In this document: one piece after another, positions 34,294 to 41,986 of the stretch
How positions within the stretch are numbered: the stretch's first letter is position 1
Layout: each line of letters opens with the position of its first letter
From: Paraburkholderia sp. DHOC27
GTDB lineage: Bacteria; Pseudomonadota; Gammaproteobacteria; Burkholderiales; Burkholderiaceae
Assembly (NCBI RefSeq): GCF_003429005.1
Contig: NZ_QVQV01000002.1
Coordinates: 717,700-781,699 of the forward strand
Reading direction: 5' to 3'
Length of the DNA stretch: 64,000 bases
Program-made: the position numbers and the translations under genes
The notes under the pieces: generated by a model
Told to the model about the DNA's origin: nothing
The model's input: only the letters and a program-made list of their open reading frames with translations
The model's database searches: none

Positions 34294-35694
34294 TCATGCG
34301 AGCGTCCTCGACCAGCATTCCACGCTGATCCGCGTACCCGGTGCGTTATTGCCGATATGCATGGTGAAATCATGCACACGAAACACCGCCGAGACGATGC
34401 TGAGGCCGAGCCCCGAACCCGACAGATGGCGCGTGCTTTCGCCGCGATAGAAGCGTTGTAGCACCGCCTCGCGTTCGTCGGGGGGAATGCCCGGCCCGTT
34501 GTCGGCGATCGTCACGAGCGGGCCGTCGGCGGTCTGTTTGAGTGTCATGTTGACTGTGCTGCCGTCGGGACAAAACTTGAAGGCGTTGTCGAGCAGATTG
34601 CTGAAGGCCTCGAATAACAAGGCCCGGTCGCCGTGAATGGGCGGCACCGCCTCGGCCTCGACCACGAACTGGATCGCCCGCGCTTCTCCGAGCGGCTCGT
34701 AAAGCTCGGCCACTTCGTCGATCAGGGTCTTCAGCTCGACCTCGCCGAAGCCACCGCGCCGCTGCAAGGTGCCGATCTCGGAGATGCGCAGCATCGCGCG
34801 GAAGCGGTCCAGCAAAGCGTCGGTCTCGGAACGGGCCCGCTCCACCAGCGTCGACAACGCGATATCGTCACCCGTCTCGGCACGTTCGGCGATGTGTCCG
34901 AGCAAGGTGCGCACATGCGCGAGCGGCGTGCGCAGATCATGGGCGATGCCGTCGCAGGCGCCCTTCACTTCGTTCATCAGGCGCTCCACTTCTTCCAGCA
35001 TGTGATTGACCAGATGCGCGAGCATGTCGATTTCGTCGCGCCCGCCAATGGGCAGACGCTGGGCGAGATCGCCCTGGGCGATGCCCAGGGTGACACGGCG
35101 GATCGCCTTGAGGCGCTGCACCTGCCGCACGCTTAACGCGAGACCGCCCACCACACCCGCGACGAGGCACAGCACGCCGCCGCCGATCAGCGCATTGATG
35201 ATGGTTTCGCGAATCCGCAGGATGTGGGTCAGGTCGCGCGCCAGTACGAGCGTTTCGCCGTCGTGGCGTTGCTCGGCCATCGCGCGCACCACCGGCGACG
35301 GCTCGCCGCCCTGGATCTGCAACGTATGCTGCAACGTGACGCCGCGCCGGTCGTGCGGCAGACCGGGCGGAAGACTGAGCACGTCCCCGGCAATCAACTG
35401 CCCGGTGGGCGAGAACAGGCCGTAGTAATTCGTGTGCATGCGCTCGTGTTCGAGCCGCCGGTGAATCGCGTCGGCGAGTTCGGAATGCGGCATGGAATCG
35501 AAGTAGATGAACTGCCACTCCATCACGACATCGGTTTCGCGCTCCATGTCGCCCGTCACCGCGGCGCCGATCAGGCCCAGCAGCGACATCACCGAGATGG
35601 AAAAAATCACGGCATACACCGTAATCAGGCGGAACGTGCTGGAATGCCAGCGACGCCCCAAGGCGGATTGCGCAGGGAAGGAGGTGTCCGTCAA
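34294..35694 (-). CDS. Sensor histidine kinase
   Basis: 466 residues. TM1 'LITVYAVIFSISVMSLLGLI', a periplasmic sensor region of about 110 residues, TM2 'ALIGGGVLCLVAGVVGGLAL', HAMP, then HisKA with the phospho-His in 'CDGIAHDLRTPLAHVRTLL'. HATPase_c has N box 'NLLDNAFKF', G1 'DNGPGIPP' and G2 'GSGLGLSIV'. The only usable start is TTG at 35694 (no in-frame ATG or GTG before TM1), with a weak ribosome site. This is consistent with coupling to the upstream response regulator gene 33 bp away. The signal is unknown. Confidence 0.92.
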   Translation of the reverse strand: MTDTSFPAQSALGRRWHSSTFRLITVYAVIFSISVMSLLGLIGAAVTGDMERETDVVMEWQFIYFDSMPHSELADAIHRRLEHERMHTNYYGLFSPTGQLIAGDVLSLPPGLPHDRRGVTLQHTLQIQGGEPSPVVRAMAEQRHDGETLVLARDLTHILRIRETIINALIGGGVLCLVAGVVGGLALSVRQVQRLKAIRRVTLGIAQGDLAQRLPIGGRDEIDMLAHLVNHMLEEVERLMNEVKGACDGIAHDLRTPLAHVRTLLGHIAERAETGDDIALSTLVERARSETDALLDRFRAMLRISEIGTLQRRGGFGEVELKTLIDEVAELYEPLGEARAIQFVVEAEAVPPIHGDRALLFEAFSNLLDNAFKFCPDGSTVNMTLKQTADGPLVTIADNGPGIPPDEREAVLQRFYRGESTRHLSGSGLGLSIVSAVFRVHDFTMHIGNNAPGTRISVECWSRTLA

Positions 35695-35727
35695 GGTGGT
35701 CCGCTCAGTGTCTGCTCGGTGGTCTGC

Positions 35728-36405
35728 TCAGGCAAGGATGTAGCCCGAACCCCGCACGGTCTGGATCAGTTGCTTGACCCCGGGCGGGTCGATCTTCTTG
35801 CGCAGGCGCCCCATGTGCACGTCGATCAGGTTGGTGCCCGGATCGAAGTGATAGCCCCACACGGCTTCGAACAGCATGGTGCGGGTGATGGTCTGGCCGG
35901 CGTGGCGCATCATGAATTCGAGCACCCGGTATTCGGTGGGCAGCAGCACGATCTCGGCGCCGTCGCGCTGCACCTTGCGGGAGATCAGATCGAGTTCGAG
36001 CGGACCGACGCGCAGCAGGGTTTCGAAGGGTGCCGTGGGCGTTTGACTGCGCCGCAACAACACCTCCAGGCGCGCGGTCATCTCTTCGGGGTCGAACGGT
36101 TTGGTGAGGTAGTCGTCGCCGCCTGCGCGCAAGCCCCGCACGCGTTCGTCCACGTCGCCCAGCGCGCTCAGCATCAAGACCGGCGTCTGGATGCCGATGC
36201 TGCGCATGGTGGTGAGGATGGTGAGGCCGTCGACACCCGGCAGCATGCGGTCGAGCGTGATCACGTCGTATTCGTCGCTCATGGCGCGCGCCATGCCGTC
36301 GCGGCCGTTCGCGACCCAATCGACGCTAAAGCCGCGGCTTTTCAGTTCACCGACGATTTCATTCGCGGTGATTTCGTCGTCTTCGATGGTCAACACTCGC
36401 GACAT
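35728..36405 (-). CDS. OmpR/PhoB-family response regulator (cognate of the kinase)
   Basis: 225 residues starting 'MSRVLTIEDDE'. Acidic pocket Glu8-Asp9-Asp10, phospho-acceptor Asp52 ('VITLDRMLPGVDG'), Lys102 ('DDYLTKPFD'), and a Trans_reg_C domain ('LPTEYRVLEFMMRHAGQTIT', 'VRGSGYILA'). ATG 36405 aligns with the paralogue at 25918; ATG 36411 is also in frame, and the longer frame to 36732 lacks family similarity. First gene of the operon with the kinase and the degenerate regulator. Confidence 0.93.
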   Translation of the reverse strand: MSRVLTIEDDEITANEIVGELKSRGFSVDWVANGRDGMARAMSDEYDVITLDRMLPGVDGLTILTTMRSIGIQTPVLMLSALGDVDERVRGLRAGGDDYLTKPFDPEEMTARLEVLLRRSQTPTAPFETLLRVGPLELDLISRKVQRDGAEIVLLPTEYRVLEFMMRHAGQTITRTMLFEAVWGYHFDPGTNLIDVHMGRLRKKIDPPGVKQLIQTVRGSGYILA

Positions 36406-36411
36406 GATCAT

Positions 36412-36751
36412 TTCGCGCGTCGCGGCAAGCCCAGCGTGCTTGAGCGGGGCGCGAGAGAGGTTATCCGTGGAGGTACATGATGCCATATCCGGCCTGGGGC
36501 TGAGTGCGGGTTCGGGCGGCCCGGCCCGTGCCGGCGCGCATGAAGCCCATGTGAGGCTCGACATTACGCGCGCGCCTTTAACCGACTCGCGTCGCCTGCA
36601 TGAAGAAAAATTTAAGTTCGCGGCGCGCGGCCCGCAGATGAAACAAGCTTCATTGTGCTGACGCCGATCCGGTAGCGCCCATCCCCTAGCCTGTTTCCAT
36701 CCCGGCAGCCCTTTGGGGTGACGGTGGTTCAACGTTCACAGGATGGCAACC
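36412..36751. other. Divergent intergenic region upstream of the response regulator
   Basis: About 340 bp without a credible gene. It should carry the two-component operon promoter and that of the secreted DUF4148-like gene. A 5-bp inverted repeat with 6-bp spacer (ATGAA-N6-TTCAT, 36638-36653) is a possible operator. Nothing else is recognised. Confidence 0.4.
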
Positions 36752-37099
36752 ATGAAACTCACGACCCGCACCGTATTGATGGCTTTGATGCTTGCCGGCA
36801 GCACGTCGGCGATGGCGGCGCCGCATCTCACGCCGCATCAATGCAATAGCTATCCGTTCAAGCCGCTCAAGGGCGAAGTCACCCATAAGCAGTTGATGCG
36901 CGAACTGGCTGAACTCGAAGCGCAAGGCTATATGCCTGGCGTGGACAATGCCGACTACCCCGCCGATATCGAAGCCGCGCAGGCGAAACTGCAGGCGCAA
37001 TATCGAGCCGACTGCTTGCCTGCGCAACCGGTTAACTCAGTCAACAATGGCAATGCGGCCGCGCCGGTGGCGTCGCCGGCTCCGAACCAGGCCAGTTGA
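36752..37099 (+). CDS. DUF4148-like secreted protein
   Basis: 115 residues with signal peptide 'TVLMALMLAGSTSAMAAP'. The mature region 'VTHKQLMRELAELEAQGYMP' followed by 'YPADIEAAQAKL' resembles DUF4148 proteins (RAQVRAEL..LE..GY..YPADIQAAE). Two cysteines. AGGA lies at good spacing before ATG 36752; ATG 36743 is 3 codons upstream and overlaps that ribosome site. Divergent from the two-component operon, so possibly its target. Function unknown. Confidence 0.8.
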   Translation: MKLTTRTVLMALMLAGSTSAMAAPHLTPHQCNSYPFKPLKGEVTHKQLMRELAELEAQGYMPGVDNADYPADIEAAQAKLQAQYRADCLPAQPVNSVNNGNAAAPVASPAPNQAS

Positions 37100-37112
37100 T
37101 GGGCGGCATCAG

Positions 37113-37134
37113 GGGGCGCCTTCTCGCGCGCCCC
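37113..37134 (+). terminator. Hairpin downstream of the DUF4148-like gene
   Basis: GGGGCGC (37113-37119) and GCGCCCC (37128-37134) with an 8-nt loop, 14 bp after the stop. No T-run follows, so termination is uncertain. Confidence 0.4.
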
Positions 37135-37456
37135 TGCCGTGCCGCCTCTGTGCCGCTTGTATGTCGCTTGTCGCGCGCTCCTTCTACGCCCTTCCCCGCA
37201 GTTCCCCGCTGCCTCGCCATGAGGCACAACGCGTGCGCGCACAGTTCACCAATCTGTTTTAGAATCTCGCCGCATTGCAATTGCGGCTGGTGCCTGTTTT
37301 TATTGCAAACGGTCGCCGGTCAGGCGGTCGCCATGCAAATACGGATTAAAACGAGCCTTCATCAGATTACAAAAACATTAGGCATCGCACCGCAGAGGAA
37401 CGAATCGCGCCACGATTCATTCCCGGAGGCAAAATTCCCCGCGTTTGCGCAATCCA

Positions 37457-37476
37457 TTTAGAGCGCATCCTCTAAA
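37457..37476. repeat. Inverted repeat TTTAGAG-N6-CTCTAAA upstream of the tonB promoter
   Basis: Perfect 7-bp dyad with a 6-bp spacer, centred about 70 bp upstream of the predicted tonB start point. Its right arm is the start of the 61-bp block shared with 59370-59430, where similar half-sites occur. A plausible operator for a dimeric regulator. Confidence 0.5.
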
Positions 37477-37530
37477 CACAGTATGCCCCCATCAAAAAAA
37501 GTTTGACGCGCGATTTTGAACTGATATCGT
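37470..37530 (+). promoter_or_regulatory. Promoter block of the tonB-exbBD operon (copy A of a duplicated element)
   Basis: The block begins CTCTAAACACAGT, continues through an A7 tract, then -35 TTGACG (37503-37508), a 16-bp spacer and an extended -10 TGA-TATCGT (-10 hexamer 37525-37530). The same block, 53/61 identical with no gaps, lies on the minus strand at 59370-59430. All eight differences fall outside the -35, the A-tract and the -10. Start point predicted near 37537, giving a leader of about 420 nt to tonB. Confidence 0.75.
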
Positions 37531-37955
37531 TCCGTCGCAGGAAAGATAGCCGAGCGCTAGTGCCGGAATATGAAAAACGTGTGAAGTTAGTGCGTGTTTT
37601 CAGCCGTCGCAGCCTGCGCCGAAATGAAGGGGATGCACTACATATCGTCTATTAGTACTTCTACGCAGATAGACCTTTGGCCGACTCCGCTCATCCCCGC
37701 GGACCGACCAGACTCTATTCAAGGCGGGCACGCGCTTTGCGCCTCCAGTACGGAGACGACACGCCGTCGCCACGCTGAAGCTCAGACGGGCCGAAAGCCT
37801 TGAAAGCTTGAATCGCGAGCGAATACGGTGACATCCCATCTGGAGTCCAAAGAATGTTTTTCGCGCCCCATGTTTGGGCAGAAGTCAGCAATGTTTCGAC
37901 GTAGCAAGAACGCTGTAGTCACGGAAATGGGCGGTTCACGCCGGGAGGAACAAAG
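37531..37955 (+). other. Long untranslated leader of the tonB operon
   Basis: About 425 bp between the predicted promoter and the tonB GTG. A 16-codon ORF (37855-37905, GGAG upstream, 'MFFAPHVWAEVSNVST') could be a leader peptide, but nothing else supports it. No Fur-box-like sequence was found. Otherwise I see nothing in it. Confidence 0.4.
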
Positions 37956-38666
37956 GTGGTAACGAAAGTTGAAGGGCAGTTTCCGGCGGGAACAGCCCCG
38001 GTTCACAGAACCGGGCGCCCGCGCGAGTTCGGGAAAAAGCAGCAGAATCCCGTACGCCGCTTTGGCGGCATCGCCGCCGTTCTCGTCCTCCATATAGTGC
38101 TGATCTATGCACTGCTCAATGGCCTCGCCACCAAGGTGGTGCAAGTCATTCAGCATCCGATCGAAACCAAGATCATCGAGCCGGTGAAACCGCCGCCTCC
38201 GCCGCCGATGCCGGTCGTGCAACTGCCGCCGCCGAAGTTCGCGCCGCCGCCGCCGCCGTTCGTGCCGCCGCCGGAAGTGAACGTGCCGACGCCGCCGCAG
38301 CCCACCATTACGCACCAGGCTGCACCGGTCGTGGCACAACCCGCGCCGCCGCCGGCTCCGGCCGCACCGCCTGCTCCGCCGGCCAAACCGGTCAGCGCAC
38401 AGGTCGACGTGGCATGCCCGAACTCCGATCAGGTCCGTTCATCCGTGGTCTATCCGAAGGAAGCGCAGGAAAACAACGTCACGGGCGATGTTCTCATTGA
38501 ATTCGTAGTCGATCCGCAGGGCCATATTACGGATGAGCGCGTCGCAAAGTCGTCAGAGGATTCTTCCCTCGATCGTGCGGCGTTCAATGCGGTAAAGAAG
38601 TTTAGTTGCGTTTCCCAAGGCCAACCGGTCCGTGTCCAGGTTCCGTTCTCGTTTAACCTGAACTGA
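37956..38666 (+). CDS. tonB: TonB energy transducer
   Basis: 236 residues. A cytoplasmic basic N-terminus, a single TM ('FGGIAAVLVLHIVLIYALLN'), then 'VQVIQHPIETKIIEPVK' and a Pro-rich periplasmic spacer (about 75-145, runs of PPPP, PPAPPA). The C-terminal TonB domain is 'VVYPKEAQENNVTGDVLIEF' with 'VDPQGHITDERVAKSSEDSS' after it. GTG start with GGGAGGAA upstream. It couples the proton motive force from ExbBD to outer-membrane receptors. First gene of a five-gene operon. Confidence 0.95.
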   Translation: MVTKVEGQFPAGTAPVHRTGRPREFGKKQQNPVRRFGGIAAVLVLHIVLIYALLNGLATKVVQVIQHPIETKIIEPVKPPPPPPMPVVQLPPPKFAPPPPPFVPPPEVNVPTPPQPTITHQAAPVVAQPAPPPAPAAPPAPPAKPVSAQVDVACPNSDQVRSSVVYPKEAQENNVTGDVLIEFVVDPQGHITDERVAKSSEDSSLDRAAFNAVKKFSCVSQGQPVRVQVPFSFNLN

Positions 38667-38741
38667 GCCCACGAACCGAGCGGTACCGGTAGCGTTTTAT
38701 TAGTCACGTTGTACAAGTTCAACGCATGAACTGGAGCAGAC

Positions 38742-39659
38742 ATGAAGAAGCGTTCTCTCGCCGCAGTGGCGGCAAGCATGTTGATCGCCGCATCGGCGAC
38801 GACTTTCGTTGCACCGCAAGTGGCCTTTGCACAAGCTAGCGACGCAACGGTTGCCGCCTCGGCAGCCGACGCTGCGCCGACGGCTGCCGCTGCATCGGCA
38901 CCGGCCGACCAGGCTGTGCCGCCGCCGGCACCGGCTACCTCGGAAACGGTCAACAACCCCTACGGCCTCGGCGCCCTCTGGAAGAACGGCGACTTCGTCG
39001 CGCGCTTCGTGCTGATCCTGCTGGTGATCATGTCGATGGGCAGCTGGTACATCATGATCACGAAGTTCTTCGAGCAGTACCGTGCCAACCGCCGCTTCAA
39101 GAGCGCGGACGAGCAGCTGTGGACCGCGCCGTCGCTGGCTGAAGGCGCGAAGATGCTGGACGAAGGCTCGCCCTTCCGCTTCATCGCCGAAACCGCGATC
39201 GAAGCAGGCGAACACCACGACGAAGCCCTCCTCGAAGCCGTGGATCGCAACACGTGGATCGACGTCTCGGTGGACCGCGCCATCACCAACGTTTCGAACC
39301 GCCTGCAGGACGGCCTCGCCTTCCTCGGTACGGTCGGCTCGACGGCTCCGTTCGTTGGTCTGTTCGGTACGGTGTGGGGTATCTATCACGCGCTGACGGC
39401 TATCGGTATTGCTGGCCAGGCATCGATCGACAAGGTGGCAGGTCCGGTGGGTGAAGCGCTGATCATGACCGCTATCGGTCTGGCAGTGGCTGTGCCTGCA
39501 GTGCTCGGCTACAACTTCCTCGTGCGTCGTAACAAGTCGGTGATGGAACGTGTGCGTGGCTTCGGTGCCCAGCTGCACACCGTCCTGCTGGCTGGCGGCA
39601 AGAAAGCAAAGCGTGCCGTAGCAGGTCAGAAGGCGACGCTGGTCGAACAAGCGGGGTAA
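38742..39659 (+). CDS. exbB: ExbB proton-channel subunit (MotA/TolQ/ExbB family)
   Basis: 305 residues. An N-terminal cleavable signal ('LAAVAASMLIAASATTFVAP') and an Ala/Pro-rich stretch of about 40 residues precede the core. TM1 'FVARFVLILLVIMSMGSWYI', a cytoplasmic domain, TM2 'LGTVGSTAPFVGLFGTVWGI' and TM3 'EALIMTAIGLAVAVPAVLGY' match ExbB/TolQ. The extended N-terminus is as in the longer ExbB type. GGAG precedes the ATG. Forms the proton channel with ExbD. Confidence 0.95.
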   Translation: MKKRSLAAVAASMLIAASATTFVAPQVAFAQASDATVAASAADAAPTAAAASAPADQAVPPPAPATSETVNNPYGLGALWKNGDFVARFVLILLVIMSMGSWYIMITKFFEQYRANRRFKSADEQLWTAPSLAEGAKMLDEGSPFRFIAETAIEAGEHHDEALLEAVDRNTWIDVSVDRAITNVSNRLQDGLAFLGTVGSTAPFVGLFGTVWGIYHALTAIGIAGQASIDKVAGPVGEALIMTAIGLAVAVPAVLGYNFLVRRNKSVMERVRGFGAQLHTVLLAGGKKAKRAVAGQKATLVEQAG

Positions 39660-39662
39660 ATC

Positions 39663-40088
39663 ATGGCTATGAGCGTTGGGCAAGAGGGGGATGAGGACGA
39701 AGTCATCTCCGCCATCAACACCACGCCGCTAGTCGATGTGATGCTGGTTTTGCTGATCATCTTCCTGATCACGATTCCTGTTGTTACGCACACGGTGCCG
39801 GTGAAGTTGCCGAGTGAGGCAGTCCAGCCGCTGCAGACCACGCCCAAGAGCATCGTGATCGCGGTCAACCGGGATGGCGATTTCTTCTGGAACGAGAAGC
39901 ACGTGGATGCAGCGACGCTGCTCACGCAGTTGAAGACCGTGTCTGTGATGCAACCGCAACCGGAAGTCAACGTGCGTGGCGACCAGAACACGCGCTACGA
40001 GTTCATCGGGCGTGTGATCACCGCGTGCGAGCGCGCGGGTATCGCCAAGGTGTCGTTTATCACTGAGCCGCCGCCGCGCGGAGGCTAG
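39663..40088 (+). CDS. exbD: ExbD proton-channel subunit 1
   Basis: 141 residues. The TM helix with the essential Asp is 'INTTPLVDVMLVLLIIFLIT'; the periplasmic domain follows ('AVQPLQTTPKSIVIAVNRDG', 'GDQNTRYEFIGRVITACERA'). It lies 3 bp after exbB. Confidence 0.95.
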   Translation: MAMSVGQEGDEDEVISAINTTPLVDVMLVLLIIFLITIPVVTHTVPVKLPSEAVQPLQTTPKSIVIAVNRDGDFFWNEKHVDAATLLTQLKTVSVMQPQPEVNVRGDQNTRYEFIGRVITACERAGIAKVSFITEPPPRGG

Positions 40089-40146
40089 CATTGCATGAGA
40101 CCGTAGCGGGCGCTGAGGCGTCCGCCGCGGTCGACAGGAGCCGAAT

Positions 40147-40575
40147 ATGGGAATGAATGTAGGTTCAGGGAGCGGCGGTGAACCGGATGTGATGGTCGAC
40201 ATCAACACCACGCCGCTCATCGACGTGATGCTGGTGTTGCTGATCATGCTGATCATCACGATTCCGATCCAGACGCACGCGATCAAGATGAATTTGCCGG
40301 TGGGTAACCCCCCTCCTCCGGCGGTGCAGCCGGAAGTGGTGCAGATCGATATCGACTTCGACGGCACGATGATGTGGAACGGTCAGCCTCTGGCCGATCA
40401 CGCCGCACTCGACTCGCACCTGCAACAGGTGGCAGCCGAGCCCGTGCAGGCCGAGATTCATCTGCTGCCGAACAAGCTGGTGCCGTACAAGGATGTCGCT
40501 GCCGTGCTGGCTTCGGCGCAGCGCATCGGCGCCACCAAGATCGGTCTGATCGGCAACGAGCAGTACATGCAATAA
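40147..40575 (+). CDS. ExbD-family subunit 2
   Basis: 142 residues. Same plan as the preceding gene: 'INTTPLIDVMLVLLIMLIIT' contains the protonatable Asp, and the periplasmic part has 'IDIDFDGTMMWNGQPLADHA' and 'KDVAAVLASAQRIGATKIGL'. AGGAG precedes the ATG. A second ExbD in the same operon is known from Xanthomonas and Burkholderia relatives. The two copies have diverged periplasmic domains and could form a heteromeric ExbD dimer. Confidence 0.93.
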   Translation: MGMNVGSGSGGEPDVMVDINTTPLIDVMLVLLIMLIITIPIQTHAIKMNLPVGNPPPPAVQPEVVQIDIDFDGTMMWNGQPLADHAALDSHLQQVAAEPVQAEIHLLPNKLVPYKDVAAVLASAQRIGATKIGLIGNEQYMQ

Positions 40576-40591
40576 GGATGTGAGAGTGCTA

Positions 40592-41794
40592 ATGATCCAT
40601 CAACGGTTCAAGCGTGCCGTGCTGGCGGCCGCTTTCGGGGGGCTCTCTGCCCTCGCCATGCTGCCGGTTGCGTCACACGCTGCCGACACGCTGCGCCCGG
40701 AAATCGCCAAGCCGCTCAACGACGCACAGACCCTGTACCGCGCGCATAACTACCAGGGCGCGCTGGGCAAGATCTCGCAGGCCGCGGCAGTGCCGAACAA
40801 GACGCCGTATGAAAGCTATATGGTGGAAGAGATGCGCGGCGCAGCCGCCATCGCCGCGGGCGACAACGCGGTAGCTGCCCAGGCGTACGAAACCTTGCTG
40901 TCTTCCGGCAAGCTGACGGGCGCCGACGAGCAGCACACCGCTGCTGCCCTCGCAGGCATCTACTTCCAGCAGAAGAACTATCCGGCGGCGATCAAGACGG
41001 CACAGCGTTACGCCAAGGCGGGTGGCACGGATCCGGACATGCACACGCTGCTGGTCCAGTCGTACTACCTGTCGAACGATTGCACGAACGTCGTGAACCT
41101 GCTCAAGCCTACGGTGGATGCACAGGCGAAGGCCGGTCATGCACCGGACGAATCGCAACTGCAACTGCTGGGCACCTGCGCACAGCGTTCGCACGATTCC
41201 GCTACGTATCGCGGCGCGCTCGAAAAGCTGGTGGCGTTCCATCCGAAGCAGTCGTACTGGGATGACCTGTTCGCGGCGATTCGCAGCAAGCCGGGTTACT
41301 CGTCGGCACTGGACATCGACACCTATCGTCTGCGCCGTGCTACCGGTTCGCTGACGACGGCTGACGACTACATGCAGATGACGCAGCTGGCCATCGTTGC
41401 GGGTACCACTGTCGAAGGCAAGCAGGTAATCGATCAGGGCTTCACGTCCGGCGTGCTCGGTCACGATGCCGGCGCGGATCGCGAGAAGCGTCTGCAGGCG
41501 CTGGCTGACAAGCGTGCGACGAGCACGGTCGACAGCAACGGCGTGCCGATTCCTCCGTTCGACGCAGCCTTCAACCAGGTGTTCGCTGGCCAGGCTCAAC
41601 AGGGGCTGGCGACGATGGAAGCGCTGATCGCCAAGGGTGGTCTCGATCACCCCGACCAGGCGCAACTGCATCTGGGCGAGGCGTATTTCGTAGCCGGACA
41701 GAAGGCCAAGGCGATTCAGGCGTTCAAGGCCGTCAAGGGTGACGATGGCTCGGCTGATCTGGCAAGGCTGTGGATTCTGGTGGCTTCGAAGTAA
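40592..41794 (+). CDS. Periplasmic TPR-like protein of the TonB operon
   Basis: About 400 residues. Signal peptide 'AVLAAAFGGLSALAMLPVAS' then HAAD. The rest is helical with TPR-like repeats ('DAQTLYRAHNYQGALGKISQ', 'LAGIYFQQKNYPAAIKTAQR', 'LHLGEAYFVAGQKAKAIQAF'). ATG 40592 is listed, but GTG 40586 sits at better spacing from AAGGA and may be the true start. Last gene of the tonB operon. Comparable in place to the TPR protein TtpC that assists Vibrio TonB2, though homology to it is not claimed. Confidence 0.8.
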   Translation: MIHQRFKRAVLAAAFGGLSALAMLPVASHAADTLRPEIAKPLNDAQTLYRAHNYQGALGKISQAAAVPNKTPYESYMVEEMRGAAAIAAGDNAVAAQAYETLLSSGKLTGADEQHTAAALAGIYFQQKNYPAAIKTAQRYAKAGGTDPDMHTLLVQSYYLSNDCTNVVNLLKPTVDAQAKAGHAPDESQLQLLGTCAQRSHDSATYRGALEKLVAFHPKQSYWDDLFAAIRSKPGYSSALDIDTYRLRRATGSLTTADDYMQMTQLAIVAGTTVEGKQVIDQGFTSGVLGHDAGADREKRLQALADKRATSTVDSNGVPIPPFDAAFNQVFAGQAQQGLATMEALIAKGGLDHPDQAQLHLGEAYFVAGQKAKAIQAFKAVKGDDGSADLARLWILVASK

Positions 41795-41849
41795 GCGGGT
41801 AGCCGTTTGATTGAGTAGATCGAGTATTAGCAGGCTGTAGCTGGAATTT

Positions 41850-41903
41850 CGCGCCGTAGATGGGGACTTTGTTTAGGTCTTTGTCTGCGGCGCGATTGTT
41901 TTT
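41850..41903 (+). terminator. Long-loop terminator of the tonB operon
   Basis: CGCGCCG (41850-41856) pairs with CGGCGCG (41888-41894), followed by ATTGTTTTT. The 31-nt loop is long, so this is moderate evidence; it lies in the gap between convergent genes. Confidence 0.4.
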
Positions 41904-41986
41904 GGAGCGGGGGTTTTACGATGTGCTGCGGCGTCCGCTGCGGTGTACGGTGTGCGAGGCGCCCTACCCTTTGCCCCGCCCCACCC

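Noticed and set aside
37594..37803. 69-codon open frame in the tonB leader
   Set aside because: GTG start without ribosome site and a low-quality translation; treated as untranslated leader.
37855..37905. 16-codon ORF in the tonB leader as a regulatory leader peptide
   Set aside because: A GGAG lies upstream, but no attenuator hairpin or codon bias supports control by translation.
38195..38395. GCC/CCG trinucleotide repeats
   Set aside because: They encode the Pro-rich periplasmic spacer of TonB, which is normal for the family.
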